The translations under genes were made by a program, and so were the position numbers. From Adenophora triphylla var. japonica (lineage: Eukaryota > Streptophyta > Magnoliopsida > Asterales > Campanulaceae), in NCBI GenBank assembly GCA_022495995.1, contig JAFEMH010002436.1, positions 124,001-188,000 of the forward strand: a stretch of 64,000 bases of DNA, given 5' to 3'. This document shows, in pieces, positions 33,385 through 43,936 of the stretch. Numbering within the stretch: the stretch's first letter is position 1; every line of letters begins with the position of its first letter. The notes under the pieces are model-generated. The model did no database searches. It saw only the letters and a program-made list of their open reading frames with translations, and was not told the origin of the DNA.

Positions 33385-33396
33385 TTTATAAATAGG
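33385..33396 (+). promoter_or_regulatory. TATA box of Athila-E 5' LTR
   Basis: TTTATAAATAGG, just downstream of the motif array; its partner is at about 38970-38982 in the 3' LTR. Confidence 0.65.
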
Positions 33397-34421
33397 ACCC
33401 TAGTGATCAGTCTTAAACAATGAATTATTAGAGAGAAACTTCTGATATTAGATAGATAGAAAACACAAATACTTGTGATAACAATTTCTAAGGAGATTTG
33501 AAGATCAAGTCATTATTTTGTTCTTGAAGTCACTTTGGAAGAAGAGCAATAAAAGTGAAGCATTATTTCCAGCATTTGTTCATCATAAGTCTTTCTTACT
33601 CAATCTCTTATTTTAATTGCTTATATATTATAAATGGCTTGTGAGTAATCCCCCATATTCTTGGGGTTGGAAACTTCAAAAGCATGCTTATTCATCATCT
33701 AAAAATGATTAGTCTTGTCTTCTTTCTTCATCTAAAACAATCTCTTTATATTATTCTCTAAATGCCTTACTTATTGGCGATATCCAATTTGTATGATTCG
33801 AGTCAATTGAGAGAAGTACCTAGCGGAGAATCTCAATTGACGGAACCATATAAAGAAACTAGGTTTATTGATCACGAGAGTAGTTCAATGGCCTAGGGAT
33901 GTTCCTTTAATGGAAAGTATGTTGACTTCCGTCCTTAATGGATTCTTACTAATTATGGTCAGCTAGAGATAAGCCGGAATGCCCGTTTGTGACAGGGCGG
34001 GGGCAAACATAAACGGATTTCTCAAACAGTTAGGACATAATTAGTGAAGAATACAAACGCTATTGTCCTAGACCGAAATAGCGTAGGCCTAACATACCAT
34101 CCTTGCTTTTTATGAAAACCTTTTATTTCTAAGACAATGACAATTTGATGAATAAGAATATGTGTATGATTTCCAATCCCAAGAATGCTTCGTTTTATAA
34201 GATTTAAATTAAAAGTATTTTCTGTTTATGATCTCTCTATTATTCTAAAAACAAATTTTATCTACCCCCCAATCCTTTCTATATTTTCTAAAAGACAAAA
34301 ATATCCCTTAAGTAAACCCTGTCTCTGTGGGATCGACTCGTACTTGCACCCGCTATATTACAATAGCCCGTGCGCTTGCGGATATAAAATAAACCGTTAG
34401 GTTTCGACTCTAACAAGTTTT

Positions 34422-34439
34422 TGGCGCCGTTGCCGGGGA
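34422..34439 (+). other. Primer binding site of Athila-E
   Basis: TGGCGCCGTTGCCGGGGA, 6 bp inside the 5' LTR, the form used by Athila-type elements (tRNA-Asp). Confidence 0.9.
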
Positions 34440-34567
34440 CAACGGTTTACTTTTCATTTTTGTCTTTACTACATAATTTTTAGTTTTTATTTTATTTTTA
34501 CTATTTTGCTTTCTCGTCCTATAATCTGTTGCGTTTAATTTTTCTTCAAGTGTTTTTCTTATAGTTT

Positions 34568-35431
34568 ATGAAACGGTCTCGGACATTCGTTGACAACTTT
34601 GATCCGGAACCCGAAAGAAGCTTTCACGAAAGATTAAGAAGATATAGAGAAACATTGAAGAAACACATGGAGGGAGAACAGCAGACACCCGCTAGGACCC
34701 TACGGGACTTTGTTAATCCAAGTACCCCGGGAACTAGATCCCCTATTGTTGTGCCGAATGCCGGAGCGGCACACTTTGAGATAAAGCCGCGACTTTTGCT
34801 TATGGTTATGAATAACCAATATAGCGGCACCGCTTTCGATGATCCTCATCTCCACATCCAAACATTCCTTGAATATTGTGATACCACACGTATTCAGAAT
34901 GTTACCCCGGAAGCGATTCGGATGCGCCTTTTTCCTTTCTCTCTTAAGGATAAGGCGAAACAGTGGTTAATTTCAGTCCCACCCAACTCTTTTACAAATT
35001 GGGACCAAATTGAAGCAGCATTCCTTGGACGTTTCTTCCCTCCGAGCAAGACTGCTCAAATTCGGACGAAGATTACAAATTTTAGCCAAACAGGAAGCGA
35101 ATCACTGTATGACGCTTGGGAGCGATTCAAAGATCTCCTAAGGACGTGCCCTCACCACGGGCTTGAAAAGTGGTTAATTGTGCACACTTTCTACAATGGT
35201 CTCACATATAGAACAAGGGAGACAATTGATGCCGCCGCAGGAGGTGCACTAATGAATAAGACGGTGGATGAAGCATACGACTTGATAGAAAGCATAGCCA
35301 CGAATCACTATCAATGGTTCAATGAGAAGGAACAACCGCGGGGATTCCGTGTAAGTATAATATTGATGTCATTACTACCTTATCTTCTAAAGTTGATATG
35401 CTTCTTAAAAAGTTTGAAAACTTTAATGTAA
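34568..35431 (+). CDS. Athila-E gag, N-terminal part
   Basis: MKRSRTFVDNFDPEPERSF starts 129 bp after the primer site. The capsid pattern is DDPHLHIQTFLEYCDT, FSLKDKAKQWLISVPPNSF, NWDQIEAAFLGRFFPPSK and SLYDAWERFKDLLRTCPHHG, then YNGLTYRTRETIDAAAGG. It ends after about 288 codons. The continuation (zinc knuckle and protease) is in another frame starting around 35398, so there is one frameshift near 35340-35400. Whether it is a mutation or a frameshifting site cannot be decided. Confidence 0.85.
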   Translation: MKRSRTFVDNFDPEPERSFHERLRRYRETLKKHMEGEQQTPARTLRDFVNPSTPGTRSPIVVPNAGAAHFEIKPRLLLMVMNNQYSGTAFDDPHLHIQTFLEYCDTTRIQNVTPEAIRMRLFPFSLKDKAKQWLISVPPNSFTNWDQIEAAFLGRFFPPSKTAQIRTKITNFSQTGSESLYDAWERFKDLLRTCPHHGLEKWLIVHTFYNGLTYRTRETIDAAAGGALMNKTVDEAYDLIESIATNHYQWFNEKEQPRGFRVSIILMSLLPYLLKLICFLKSLKTLM

Positions 35432-37065
35432 ATCCCGTGGCCAACATTAATGTTGTTTGTGAACTATGTGGGTCAAACTCACATAGTACAGAATGTTGTG
35501 AATTGCTTGACACTACTTCTAGTGATCAAGTAAAATTTGTTAATTCTTATGGGGAAAAGGGTGGTATGTATTCAAACACATACAATCCCGAGTGGAGAAA
35601 TCACCCAAAATTTTCCTATAAGAATAACAATATTTTAAACCCGCAATCTTCTACACAACCACCGGGATTCACACAAAAGAATTTCAATGGCAATTCTAGT
35701 GCTTTCCCTCCCCCTAAGTCTAAATTGGATCTTATTATGGATTTTATGATTGAAAGTAAGAATGAGCAAGAAAAGACCAATAATGAGTTAAGGGAATCCA
35801 TAAAGTCGTTGAATGCTAGGTTTGATAATTTAGCCGCCCACAATAGAATGCTTGAAAATCAACAAGCTCAACAAGCCGGTACCTCGCATAGACCACAAGG
35901 GAGTTTCCCCGGTCAATCGCAAAGGCCCGACGAGCATGTTAGTGCGGTAGAAACTAGGAGTGGAAAAGAAATTATAGATCCCCTTCCTAAGGAAAATATC
36001 AAACCGAGTAAGGAGAAAGTTAGTCCAACCCCACCGATGGTTGAGACTAATGAAGATGTTGAAAATGGGACAGAATCCCCTAAGATTTCTAGAAATTTTG
36101 ACCCTCCAATACCATACCCCCAAAGGTTGGTAAGAGCCAAACTTGACAAACAATTTGCAAAATTTTTAGAAGTCTTAAAGTCTATTTACATCAACATACC
36201 TTTTACCGATGCCCTTCAACAAATGCCATCTTATGCTAAGTTCTTAAAGGATATTCTTGCAAATAAAAGAAAACTTGAGGAGCATGAGACTGTCGCTTTA
36301 ACAGAAGAAGTAAGTGCCATTTTACAAAGAGAACTTCCTCCTAAATTAAAAGATCCCGGCACTTTCTCTATTCCTTGCAAAATAGGTAAATACAATGTTG
36401 ATAATGCTTTGTTGGATCTTGGGGCAAGTGTGAGCCTCATTCCGCTTTCGGTAGGTAAGAAACTAGGTGTGGGGAAAATGAAACCCACCACTATTTCTCT
36501 CCAACTAGCGGATCGCTCCATTAAATACCCGATGGGTATTATGGAAGATGTCCCTTGTCAAATCGGGAAATTGATCATCCCGGTCGACTTTGTAGTCCTT
36601 GAGATGGAGGAAGATCACCAAATTCCAATCATTCTAGGAAGGCCATTTCTTGCCACTGCAGGGGCAATTATAGATGTAAAGAATGGCACTCTTTCTCTAA
36701 ACATTGGAAATAAGAAGGTCGAATTTAAAAACTTAAATCTCAAGAAGTCGTGCCATGAAGTCAACACTCCTAAAAATGATAGCAAAAAGGGTGAAAAGTC
36801 ACAAGCAAAGGACTCAAGAATAATAATTAAAAAGCCCTTAGATCATAGAGGTGAAAAACATGTGCGCCCTAAACAGCCTAATAAAATTGAAAAATCAAAG
36901 GGTAGGGGGCCTAAGAAAAAAGGCACACCGGAATGTCGCGTGTGCATCAATCATAAGATCTCAATCACGCCAAAGGGTAAGGAATGGCGAGTTGTTAAGG
37001 ATAAGAGACCATTACAATACCACTCACCGCCCATTGTTACTGATAGAAAGGGGTCGAGCTTATGA
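35398..37065 (+). CDS. Athila-E gag C-terminus and aspartic protease
   Basis: A CCHC-like knuckle, CELCGSNSHSTECC, lies near residues 21-34. A linker rich in Asn, Pro and Gln follows. The domain AKFLEVLKSIYINIPFTDAL is typical of Athila polyproteins. The protease has ALLDLGASVSLIPLS, with DLG where DTG or DSG is usual, and PIILGRPFLATAGAIIDV. It ends Lys-rich, without entry into RT. Intact over 555 codons. Confidence 0.88.
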   Translation: MLLKKFENFNVNPVANINVVCELCGSNSHSTECCELLDTTSSDQVKFVNSYGEKGGMYSNTYNPEWRNHPKFSYKNNNILNPQSSTQPPGFTQKNFNGNSSAFPPPKSKLDLIMDFMIESKNEQEKTNNELRESIKSLNARFDNLAAHNRMLENQQAQQAGTSHRPQGSFPGQSQRPDEHVSAVETRSGKEIIDPLPKENIKPSKEKVSPTPPMVETNEDVENGTESPKISRNFDPPIPYPQRLVRAKLDKQFAKFLEVLKSIYINIPFTDALQQMPSYAKFLKDILANKRKLEEHETVALTEEVSAILQRELPPKLKDPGTFSIPCKIGKYNVDNALLDLGASVSLIPLSVGKKLGVGKMKPTTISLQLADRSIKYPMGIMEDVPCQIGKLIIPVDFVVLEMEEDHQIPIILGRPFLATAGAIIDVKNGTLSLNIGNKKVEFKNLNLKKSCHEVNTPKNDSKKGEKSQAKDSRIIIKKPLDHRGEKHVRPKQPNKIEKSKGRGPKKKGTPECRVCINHKISITPKGKEWRVVKDKRPLQYHSPPIVTDRKGSSL

Positions 37066-38412
37066 CCTTAAACAAGCATCATCGGAATAGTAAACTGATG
37101 GATTATATTACTGTTTATCATAATTTTGTTTACCACCGCATGCTTATCTTTTTACTCTTTGTCCTTGAAACATTGAGGACAATGTTAATTTCAAGTGTGG
37201 GGGGGTATAATTGCTTTCTAGTGTAATTTTTTCTTTTCTTAGTTGCATTTTTTTTCTTTTTATGCATGTATAATAGTATATAAAAAAAAAAAAAAAAAAA
37301 AATCCCTATGATGATCAAAAATCATTATCTTTATGCTTGCCATTTGTCCTAGTATAAATGCCTTTATCTTTCCTCTCATATTTTCTATACACTTAGAAAT
37401 CTATAAAAAGGAAAAGTATAAGGGATCTTTTTTAGGAAATAATTGAAAGCCTCATAAGTTGGTATAGCACAATATAGAATCTCATCAAGGAAAATGCATT
37501 TGATTAGAAAGGAATTCTTTTATGCTTGATTATATATGCAAATTTTGAATATATTCTTTTAAGATTGTACATTTTTTATCTTTATTAGATATTTATTCCA
37601 TTTTTAGAAGCACCTTTTTGTTTGCATCCCTTGAATCACACCCTTTCATAAATTCCATCCTTCCATTTTCAAATCAAGTCAAAGAAAAACATTTCTATCT
37701 TATTAATAAAAGAGTGACAGTGGTCACCAAACCTTAAAAGCAAAAAGAAACCTATTATCTCCTAAGTAACTCGGGGCACGGCGTTCGCTGCGACGATGCT
37801 TCCTTGCCAAAACGGAAATAATATCCAAAAGTATTCTTGATCTAAGTATTAGGAACATGGGGCTCGCGACCACAATGTCTCCTACTTGAAAGGATCAAGA
37901 ATAACTTAGGTCTTTTGCAAAAATATAACACGTACAAAAATAAGATAAATTTGTTTGACTTTGACGAGATTTTTTCACTACCATCACCCATTCTTCACCC
38001 TTGTGATTCAAGAATGTAATACAATTCTTCGGAACTTCTAAATTGTGAATAAAATGTCTATACCTTCTCTTGTACATCTTAAAGAAATAAAATTCATCTT
38101 TTCTAAAAAATCACTCTAAAAAGTGATAGCTTTTCCTACCAAGAAGATTCTTCCTTCTAGCATGCTTTACTTGGTCAAAATTCTATATATGCTATACTAG
38201 GTTATTGTCTTGCATTTTATCTCTTTAAAATATCCCTAAAATATTTCTTCCTAAAATAATTTTTTAAAGGTATTCAAAATATGATTAGATAGATAAAAGG
38301 CATTATCTACAAGGCATTCAAGGGCTTGCTACTTTATTTCTGAGGGAATCAATCATATTTTTCTCCCTCTCCATATTTCATTCTAAGTTTGCTTGGGGAC
38401 AAGCAAAGGTTT
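37066..38412 (+). other. Athila-E noncoding region downstream of protease
   Basis: Contains an internal purine tract TTTCAAGTGTGGGGGGG (about 37189-37205), a long A tract (about 37282-37303), and the two conserved inverted-repeat-flanked blocks at 37754-37902. No RT, RNase H or integrase remnant is recognisable on either strand. Confidence 0.7.
37754..37902 (+). promoter_or_regulatory. Two inverted-repeat-flanked conserved blocks (Athila-E)
   Basis: Core a (37770-37808) contains CTCGGGGCACGGCGTTCG then GCGACGATGC and CTTGCC. Its arms ATTATCTCC (37754-37762) and GGAAATAAT (37814-37822) pair with one mismatch. Core b (37851-37889) contains GAACATGGGGCTCGCGACC and CTCCTACTTGAA, with perfect 10-bp arms ATTCTTGATC (37833-37842) and GATCAAGAAT (37893-37902). 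Both cores match those of SIRE-D, in the same order and in each element's sense strand. Confidence 0.75.
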
Positions 38413-38428
38413 AAGTGTGGGGGAGTTT
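38413..38428 (+). other. Polypurine tract of Athila-E
   Basis: TAAGTGTGGGGGAGTT immediately precedes the 3' LTR. Confidence 0.85.
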
Positions 38429-39998
38429 GATAAGTGACTATTATATAGTCATTTATCCTTATTTTTATATACTTTTTATTGCATAAATCATCATTTCTCA
38501 TTTCATTTCATATACTTTTTAGTTCCTTTTCCTTATTTTCTAGATTTTACGCTTTTGGTATTTTTCTTGCTTTTTAAAACAGGTTTTAGGTTCATTTTTA
38601 TCAAAAGGATACTTGGACACTTCAAGGCAAAAGACTTGGGAGAGCACCAACCAAATCAAGCACACAAAGTTAAAATTCAGACAGAGCGGTCGTGCAGAAA
38701 AGATAGAGCGGCCGTGCACTTGGCCTTTTTCAGGCCATTTTTGGCCCTAAATTATAGAGTGGCCGTGTCTTGAAGAGGGAGCGCCCGTGTCATCTTATGG
38801 AGCGGCCGTGCAGCTTATATAGGAGCGGCCGTGCGAAGTGTCAAGACTTAAATTCAAATCTGGCGCCAATGGTCACACGGCCGTGCAACTTCCTTGACGC
38901 GGCCGTGCAAAACGCGACTGCAGACGTAAAGGCACCTTTTGGTTGCACCCGATTGAAGAGTTCCCTCCTTTTTATAAATAGGACCCTAGTGATCAGTCTT
39001 AAACAATGAATTATTAGAGAGAAACTTCTGATATTAGATAGATAGAAAACACAAATACTTGTGATAACAATTTCTAAGGAGATTTGAAGATCAAGTCATT
39101 ATTTTGTTCTTGAAGTCACTTTGGAAGAAGAGCAATAAAAGTGAAGCATTATTTCCAGCATTTGTTCATCATAAGTCTTTCTTACTCAATCTCTTATTTT
39201 AATTGCTTATATATTATAAATGGCTTGTGAGTAATTCCCCATATTCTTGGGGTTGGAAACTCAAAAGCATGCTTATTCATCATCTAAAAATGATTAGTCT
39301 TGTCTTCTTTCTTCATCTAAAACAATCTCTTTATATTATTCTCTAAATGCCTTACTTATTGGCGATATCCAATTTGTATGATTCGATCAATTGAGAGAAG
39401 TACCTAGCGGAGAATCTCAATTGACGGAACCATATAAAGAAACTAGGTTTATTGATCACGAGAGTAGTTCAATGGCCTAGTGGATGTTCCTTTAATGGAA
39501 AGTATGTTGACTTCCGTCCTTAATGGATTCTTACTAATTATGGTCACTAGAGATAAGCCGGAATGCCCGTTTGTGACGGGCGGGGGCAAACATAAACGGA
39601 TTTCTCAAACAGTTAGGACATAATTAGTGAAGAATACAAACGCTATTGTCCTAGCCCGAAATAGCGTAGGCCTAACATACCATCCTTGCTTTTTATGAAA
39701 ACCTTTTATTTCTAAGACAATGACAATTTGATGAATAAGAATATGTGTATGATTTCCAATCCCAAGAATGCTTCGTTTTATAAGATTTAAATTAAAAGTA
39801 TTTTCTGTTTATGATCTCTCTATTATTCTAAAAACAAATTTTATCTACCCCCCAATCCTTTCTATATTTTCTAAAAGACAAAAATATCCCTTAAGTAAAC
39901 CCTGTCTCTGTGGGATCGACTCGTACTTGCACCCGCTATATTACAATAGCCCGTGCGCTTGCGGATATAAAATAAACCGTTAGGTTTCGACTCTAACA
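38429..39998 (+). repeat. 3' LTR of Athila-E
   Basis: Near-identical to 32843-34415. Its GCGGCCGTGC array is at 38684-38926, with first copy GCGGTCGTGC and a GACTGCAGACG variant near the end. Confidence 0.95.
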
Positions 39999-40562
39999 TA
40001 TACCTTCTAGAGTCATGAATGCCGTATCCTCTTGGTCTGAGGGCTCCATTTGAAATTGCTGAAAACCTGAGGACGCATCCATGAATGTCAAGATATCGTG
40101 ACCAGCTGTCTCATCAACTAGAGAATCAATATGAGGAAGAGGGAATGGATCTTTCGGGCAGGCCTTGTTCAAGTCTGTGAAGTCCACGCATACTCGCCAC
40201 TTGTCGTTCCTCTTCTCTACCACCACAACATTAGCTAACCACCTTGGATATTGAACTTCCCTGATCATCTTGGACTTCAAAAGCCTCTCGACTTCATCCT
40301 TTATAATCTGGTTTCGCTCCTGGGCAAATTTTCTTCTTTTCTGGTGGACAGGACGGATGGTTGGATCAATGTTCAACTTGTGAGTAATGATGTCCTTGCT
40401 TATTCCTGTCATATCCTCATGCTTCCACGCAAAACAACATTTCTGACTCTTCAAGAACTCAATCAGTTCCTCCTCGATTTCGGATGGAAGATCTGCACCA
40501 ACTTGCACTTGGGCCTCAGGGTTTGACTCATCAACAGAAATACTTTTCGTCTCATGCTCCAC
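39999..40562 (-). pseudogene. Tat-C RT N-terminal part
   Basis: GIEKAPKQ-type entry is absent, but KLNIDPTIRPVHQKRRKFA, WLANVVVVEKRNDKWRVCVD, FTDLNKACPKDPFPLP and TFMDASSGFQQFQM (catalytic D) are classic gypsy RT. It breaks at 40003/39999 where Athila-E inserted. A TAG separates it from the gag-protease frame (near 40600). Confidence 0.9.
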
Positions 40563-40598
40563 TGCTTCAAGAACATCCTGGGCCTTTTTCTTTAATTG

Positions 40599-41747
40599 CT
40601 ATGCTTGACGAGGAACTGAACTTGCTTTCATATTAACCTTGTAGCACTCTTTAGAAGCCTGCTGATTTCCCTTCAACTTGGCCACACCCCAAGGTGTTGG
40701 AAATTTGACGCACTGGTGATAGGTTGACGGCACGGCCTTCATGTTGTGGATCCAAGGTCTTCCCAAAATGACATTGTACGAGGATGAGCATTCAATCACA
40801 CAGAACCTTTCCATAGAATTCATACCCTCCAAATAGATAGGCAACTTGATTTCTTCGACTGTTTGCTTTACTTCACCACTGAACCCCACCAGTATGGATG
40901 AATTCTTCACAACTTCGAACAAAGGAATGCCCATCTCTTCCAGAGCATGAGTGAAAATTATGTTAACTGAGCTGCCGCCATCAATCAGAATTCTCTTGAC
41001 CACACAATTAGCAATCTGCACCTGGACAACTAGACCATCATGATGGGGGTCCAACGTGTTATCCTTATCCTCATCTTCAAAGGAGATAACTTGACCATCT
41101 GTGAATTCGCGACACCTTGAGGGCAGTTCTGACTGATCCTCCTTATAACTCTTGGCATGACGCTTGGCTGCAGAATAAGTTGTACCGCAATTATGGGATC
41201 CACCTGAAATAACATTTACTAACTTGGTGGCTGGAGGAGGTGCAACTTTCTCGGGTCTAGATTGCTCCCCAGAATCAGGCTCTTTGGACTCATTTCTGAC
41301 CCTCTTCTTACCCAACAGATCCTTAAGAAGACCCTTTGACAATAGATGAGCAATTTCCTTCCTCAAGGCAAAACAATTTTCAGTAGTATGCCCAAACTCC
41401 TCATGAAACGCGCACCACTTGGACTTATCCTTCCAAGTCGAGGGCTTGTCACTCTTCTTAGGCCATCTTGCTTTGTCTCCAAGATTTTCCATGGCGCAAA
41501 GGATTCCTGCAATGTTCACGTAAAAGCAAAGAATCGAAATTTTAGGATAGTCATTATCATCCCCATCTTGATCATCATCAATGTAATGAACTTTAGAGGA
41601 TTCAGATTTAGCAGGGGGTTTGCCCCTGTTAGACTTATAATGATGGGAATCTGTTTTTCTGTCTGAGGGCTCAAATAGAGGAGTAGGGGTCCTCCCAGCT
41701 GACTTCTCCATTGCCAGGCTATCATCTTCCAATCTGATGAAACGCAA
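40599..41747 (-). pseudogene. Tat-C gag C-terminus and protease
   Basis: WCAFHEEFGHTTENCFALRKEI is the zinc-like motif of Tat gag (residues about 111-132). The protease active site reads KRILIDGGSSVNIIF near 253-267, with DGG where DTG or DSG is usual, and NVILGRPWIHNM follows. A frameshift or stop near 41750-41875 divides it from the capsid frame. Confidence 0.88.
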
Positions 41748-41873
41748 GGCTCGTTCTCGATTTCTTCAAGTTGTTTCGCAGAGTCATCACTAACTCATTA
41801 TAAAATAGAGTGCTCTTCTTCAAGCCTATACGGAATGCTTCCGTAGCCGTGGACATATCCAAGCCGGGTATAG

Positions 41874-42890
41874 TCACCGCTCCTTGTTAAACCTGTGCAA
41901 ATATTCTTTAAGACTTTCGTTGGGTTGTTGCACAATTCTGTAAAGGTCACTAGTCAACTTGTCAAATGCCCTGTTGCACGAAAATTGATTAGTAAACATG
42001 TTGACAAGTTGAGCATAAGAAGAAATAAAATTTAGAGGAAGTCCTGTTAGCCACTTTAAGGCTGGTCCTGACAAAGTCGAGCCAAAACCCCTGCAAAAAC
42101 ACGCTTCTTTAAAAACAGGGGGGATACTTATGATATCCATCGATTCCTGATATAGCAACACATGCTCTGCTGGATCGGTGCTCCCGTCATACTTCTTCAT
42201 ATGAGGGACTGAGAACTTCTTTGGGATCTCTACATTAGCTATTGCTGGAACAAAACGAGATTCGTTAAAGCAAGTTGGAGAAACTTGGTGATAAGGCAAG
42301 TTGACTCCAGGCACGCTTCGAAGCAAATCTTTTATAGTCTGCATTTCCTTAACAAGTTGATTCTCTGTGAAAAGAGGATTGTTATAAATTGAGATGCAGA
42401 AAGTATCAAAAGCATTAAAGAAATTCCTGTTTGCCCCATCGAAGGTGTGGCATAGGTGTAGCAAGATGACAACACAGGTCAAGCTAGCCGGAAGGTCAAT
42501 CTCGGTTGCGTGATTGGAATGGACGTCACGATTGTGCTTTCGCGGCAAGGTACTGGACATAGGGATATCTCCAAAATGACTTGGTCCTGTACCTGCACCA
42601 AACAAAGATCTAGGATGCAAAGGTGAAAATGGAGTAGATACTTGAGTTTCAGCTTGCTTCCCTTTACGCATGGCATCAATGGCATTGAATATCATGGTAT
42701 TTATATGCTCTTGAGCATCCAATCGGTCAGTCACTTTCTTCAACATAGTGACCATGTTGGACATTAGCTCCAAATTGACAGCTTCCGAATTTGAAGATAG
42801 GTTGCCTTGGGTGCCGGAACTAGGAAGCGGCTGACTCCTCTCACCTTGACTACCGGACGGCGGATTGGTCATTTCTACGCAAATAATCAA
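41874..42890 (-). pseudogene. Tat-C gag capsid
   Basis: Retrotransposon gag with KYDGSTDPAEHVLLYQESMD, FGSTLSGPALKWLTGLP, LVNMFTNQFSCNR and PNESLKEYLHRFNKE. An ATG at 42872 (MTNPPSGSQ) is as likely a start as 42890. It ends in a stop after FNKER, so it is cut from the zinc-protease frame. Confidence 0.88.
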
Positions 42891-42892
42891 AG

Positions 42893-42912
42893 TATTCCCA
42901 CAGACGGCGCTA
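42893..42912 (-). other. Primer binding site of Tat-C
   Basis: Minus-strand AGCGCCGTCTGTGGGAATA, a few bases inside the 5' LTR, the form common in Tat elements. Confidence 0.75.
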
Positions 42913-42915
42913 AAT

Positions 42916-43520
42916 TATTTTGGTCAAATTTCAATAAGTACCACCAATGACAAGAAAAATGACAAAAGAGATAAGAATCAGGGTACAATGATTATTGGAT
43001 AGAATAGAAATGAACACGAAGAATTTGTTGACTAGGGAAAGCCCTTGAACAACTTGTTCGCCGGCACAAAACCCCGGGAGGTTTAGGAACCTGCCTTGAC
43101 CAAAAGGTGTATTAATGGCTGAGTTTGAGTACAAAAATAAGAGCGTAAATAGGGGAGCTTATGCTAGTGAGATTGTGTGTGTAAAATACAGGTGTTTATC
43201 CCCCTTTTATACCTCAAATAACGGCTAAAATACAAAGAAAATAACAGGCCTAGAATCTCAGAATTAAGTTGATCCTGTTGAGATATTCTCGCCACTTTGT
43301 TGATGAAGGAGATAATGGTCCGTTGCTGGATACTTCAAGGGAGAAACGTCATTGAATCAGTCTCCTAATTCATTAGCACGTTTTCTGAAAAGTAGGGTTT
43401 AATATAACAATAATTCAACCTGCAAGATGATCAAGATGTAGTAGGAGAACGCAAGTTTGTTAGTACCAAGATGTTATGCGCAAGTTGAAAACATGTTTAC
43501 TGAAAATGTAGGGCCTAACA
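42916..43520 (-). repeat. 5' LTR of Tat-C
   Basis: 605 bp, TATTTTGGTC to GGCCTAACA, followed by CATAA. It starts TA where the other copy starts TG. TATA-like minus-strand GTATAAAAGGGGG is at about 43200-43213. Confidence 0.95.
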
Positions 43521-43525
43521 CATAA

Positions 43526-43897
43526 GTCATGTATACAAGGTACATGTGTTCAAACCCGTTAAAAATTTAACGAATTGTTAATTTATTCACCACATTGCAA
43601 TAAATTGACAATCTTAGATGGCAAATTAACACTTGGACTAGCAACGAGGCGCGCGTGAGAGTGAGGTGGAAAAGAGCGTGAGGTGGAAAATAAGGAAATA
43701 GAGAGTGATGATGTCATGAAGGGGATAAGAGACCAATGGTATTTAACTAGGGGGTGGAGAGGGAGGGAGGGGGAAACCCAAGAAACCAGCAGACAATTGT
43801 CTTTGGTATATAAATGAGTTTCACTTTTTTAAATGTACAACTCTCCCTGCCCTCATATTCTCTCTGTGTCATCATCTATCACGTGACCACTTTTTTC

Positions 43898-43936
<39 letters not shown>
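43526..43936. other. Spacer with (TTA)n microsatellite
   Basis: Its left edge is the right half of the site broken by Tat-C. A run of about 11 TTA units lies at 43901-43934 next to a Stowaway. No gene is recognised; TATATAAATG near 43807 is an isolated TATA-like word. Confidence 0.45.

Larger units (their letters stand above)
32843..34415 (+). repeat. 5' LTR of Athila-E
   Basis: Holds the GCGGCCGTGC array (33099-33340), a TATA box (33385-33396) and a 1-kb R/U5-like remainder. Confidence 0.95.
32843..39998 (+). mobile_element. Athila-E: gag-protease-only Ty3/gypsy element
   Basis: LTRs 32843-34415 (1573 bp) and 38429-39998 (1570 bp) begin TGATAAGTGAC and end CTCTAACA. Target duplication TATAC (32838-32842, 39999-40003) is perfect. 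The Asp-type primer site TGGCGCCGTTGCCGGGGA and a GTGTGGGGGAGTT polypurine tract are intact. Only gag and protease are encoded; RT, RNase H and integrase are absent. The protease motif and primer site are Athila-like. About a dozen LTR differences (about 0.7%) make it young. It must have been copied with enzymes from another element, as in described TR-GAG retrotransposons. Confidence 0.93.
15741..43520 (-). mobile_element. Tat-C: Ty3/gypsy Tat-type element, split by two later insertions
   Basis: 605-bp LTRs (15741-15836 joined to 26608-27116; and 42916-43520) and a perfect CATAA target duplication (15736-15740, 43521-43525) define it. Without SIRE-D (15837-26602) and Athila-E (32843-39998) plus their 5-bp duplications it is about 9.85 kb. 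Minus-strand order is gag, protease, RT, RNase H, a second RNase H-like domain, integrase, then an antisense multi-exon gene before the 3' LTR, as known for Tat elements such as Retand and Grande. About 14 LTR differences, roughly 2%. Confidence 0.95.
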
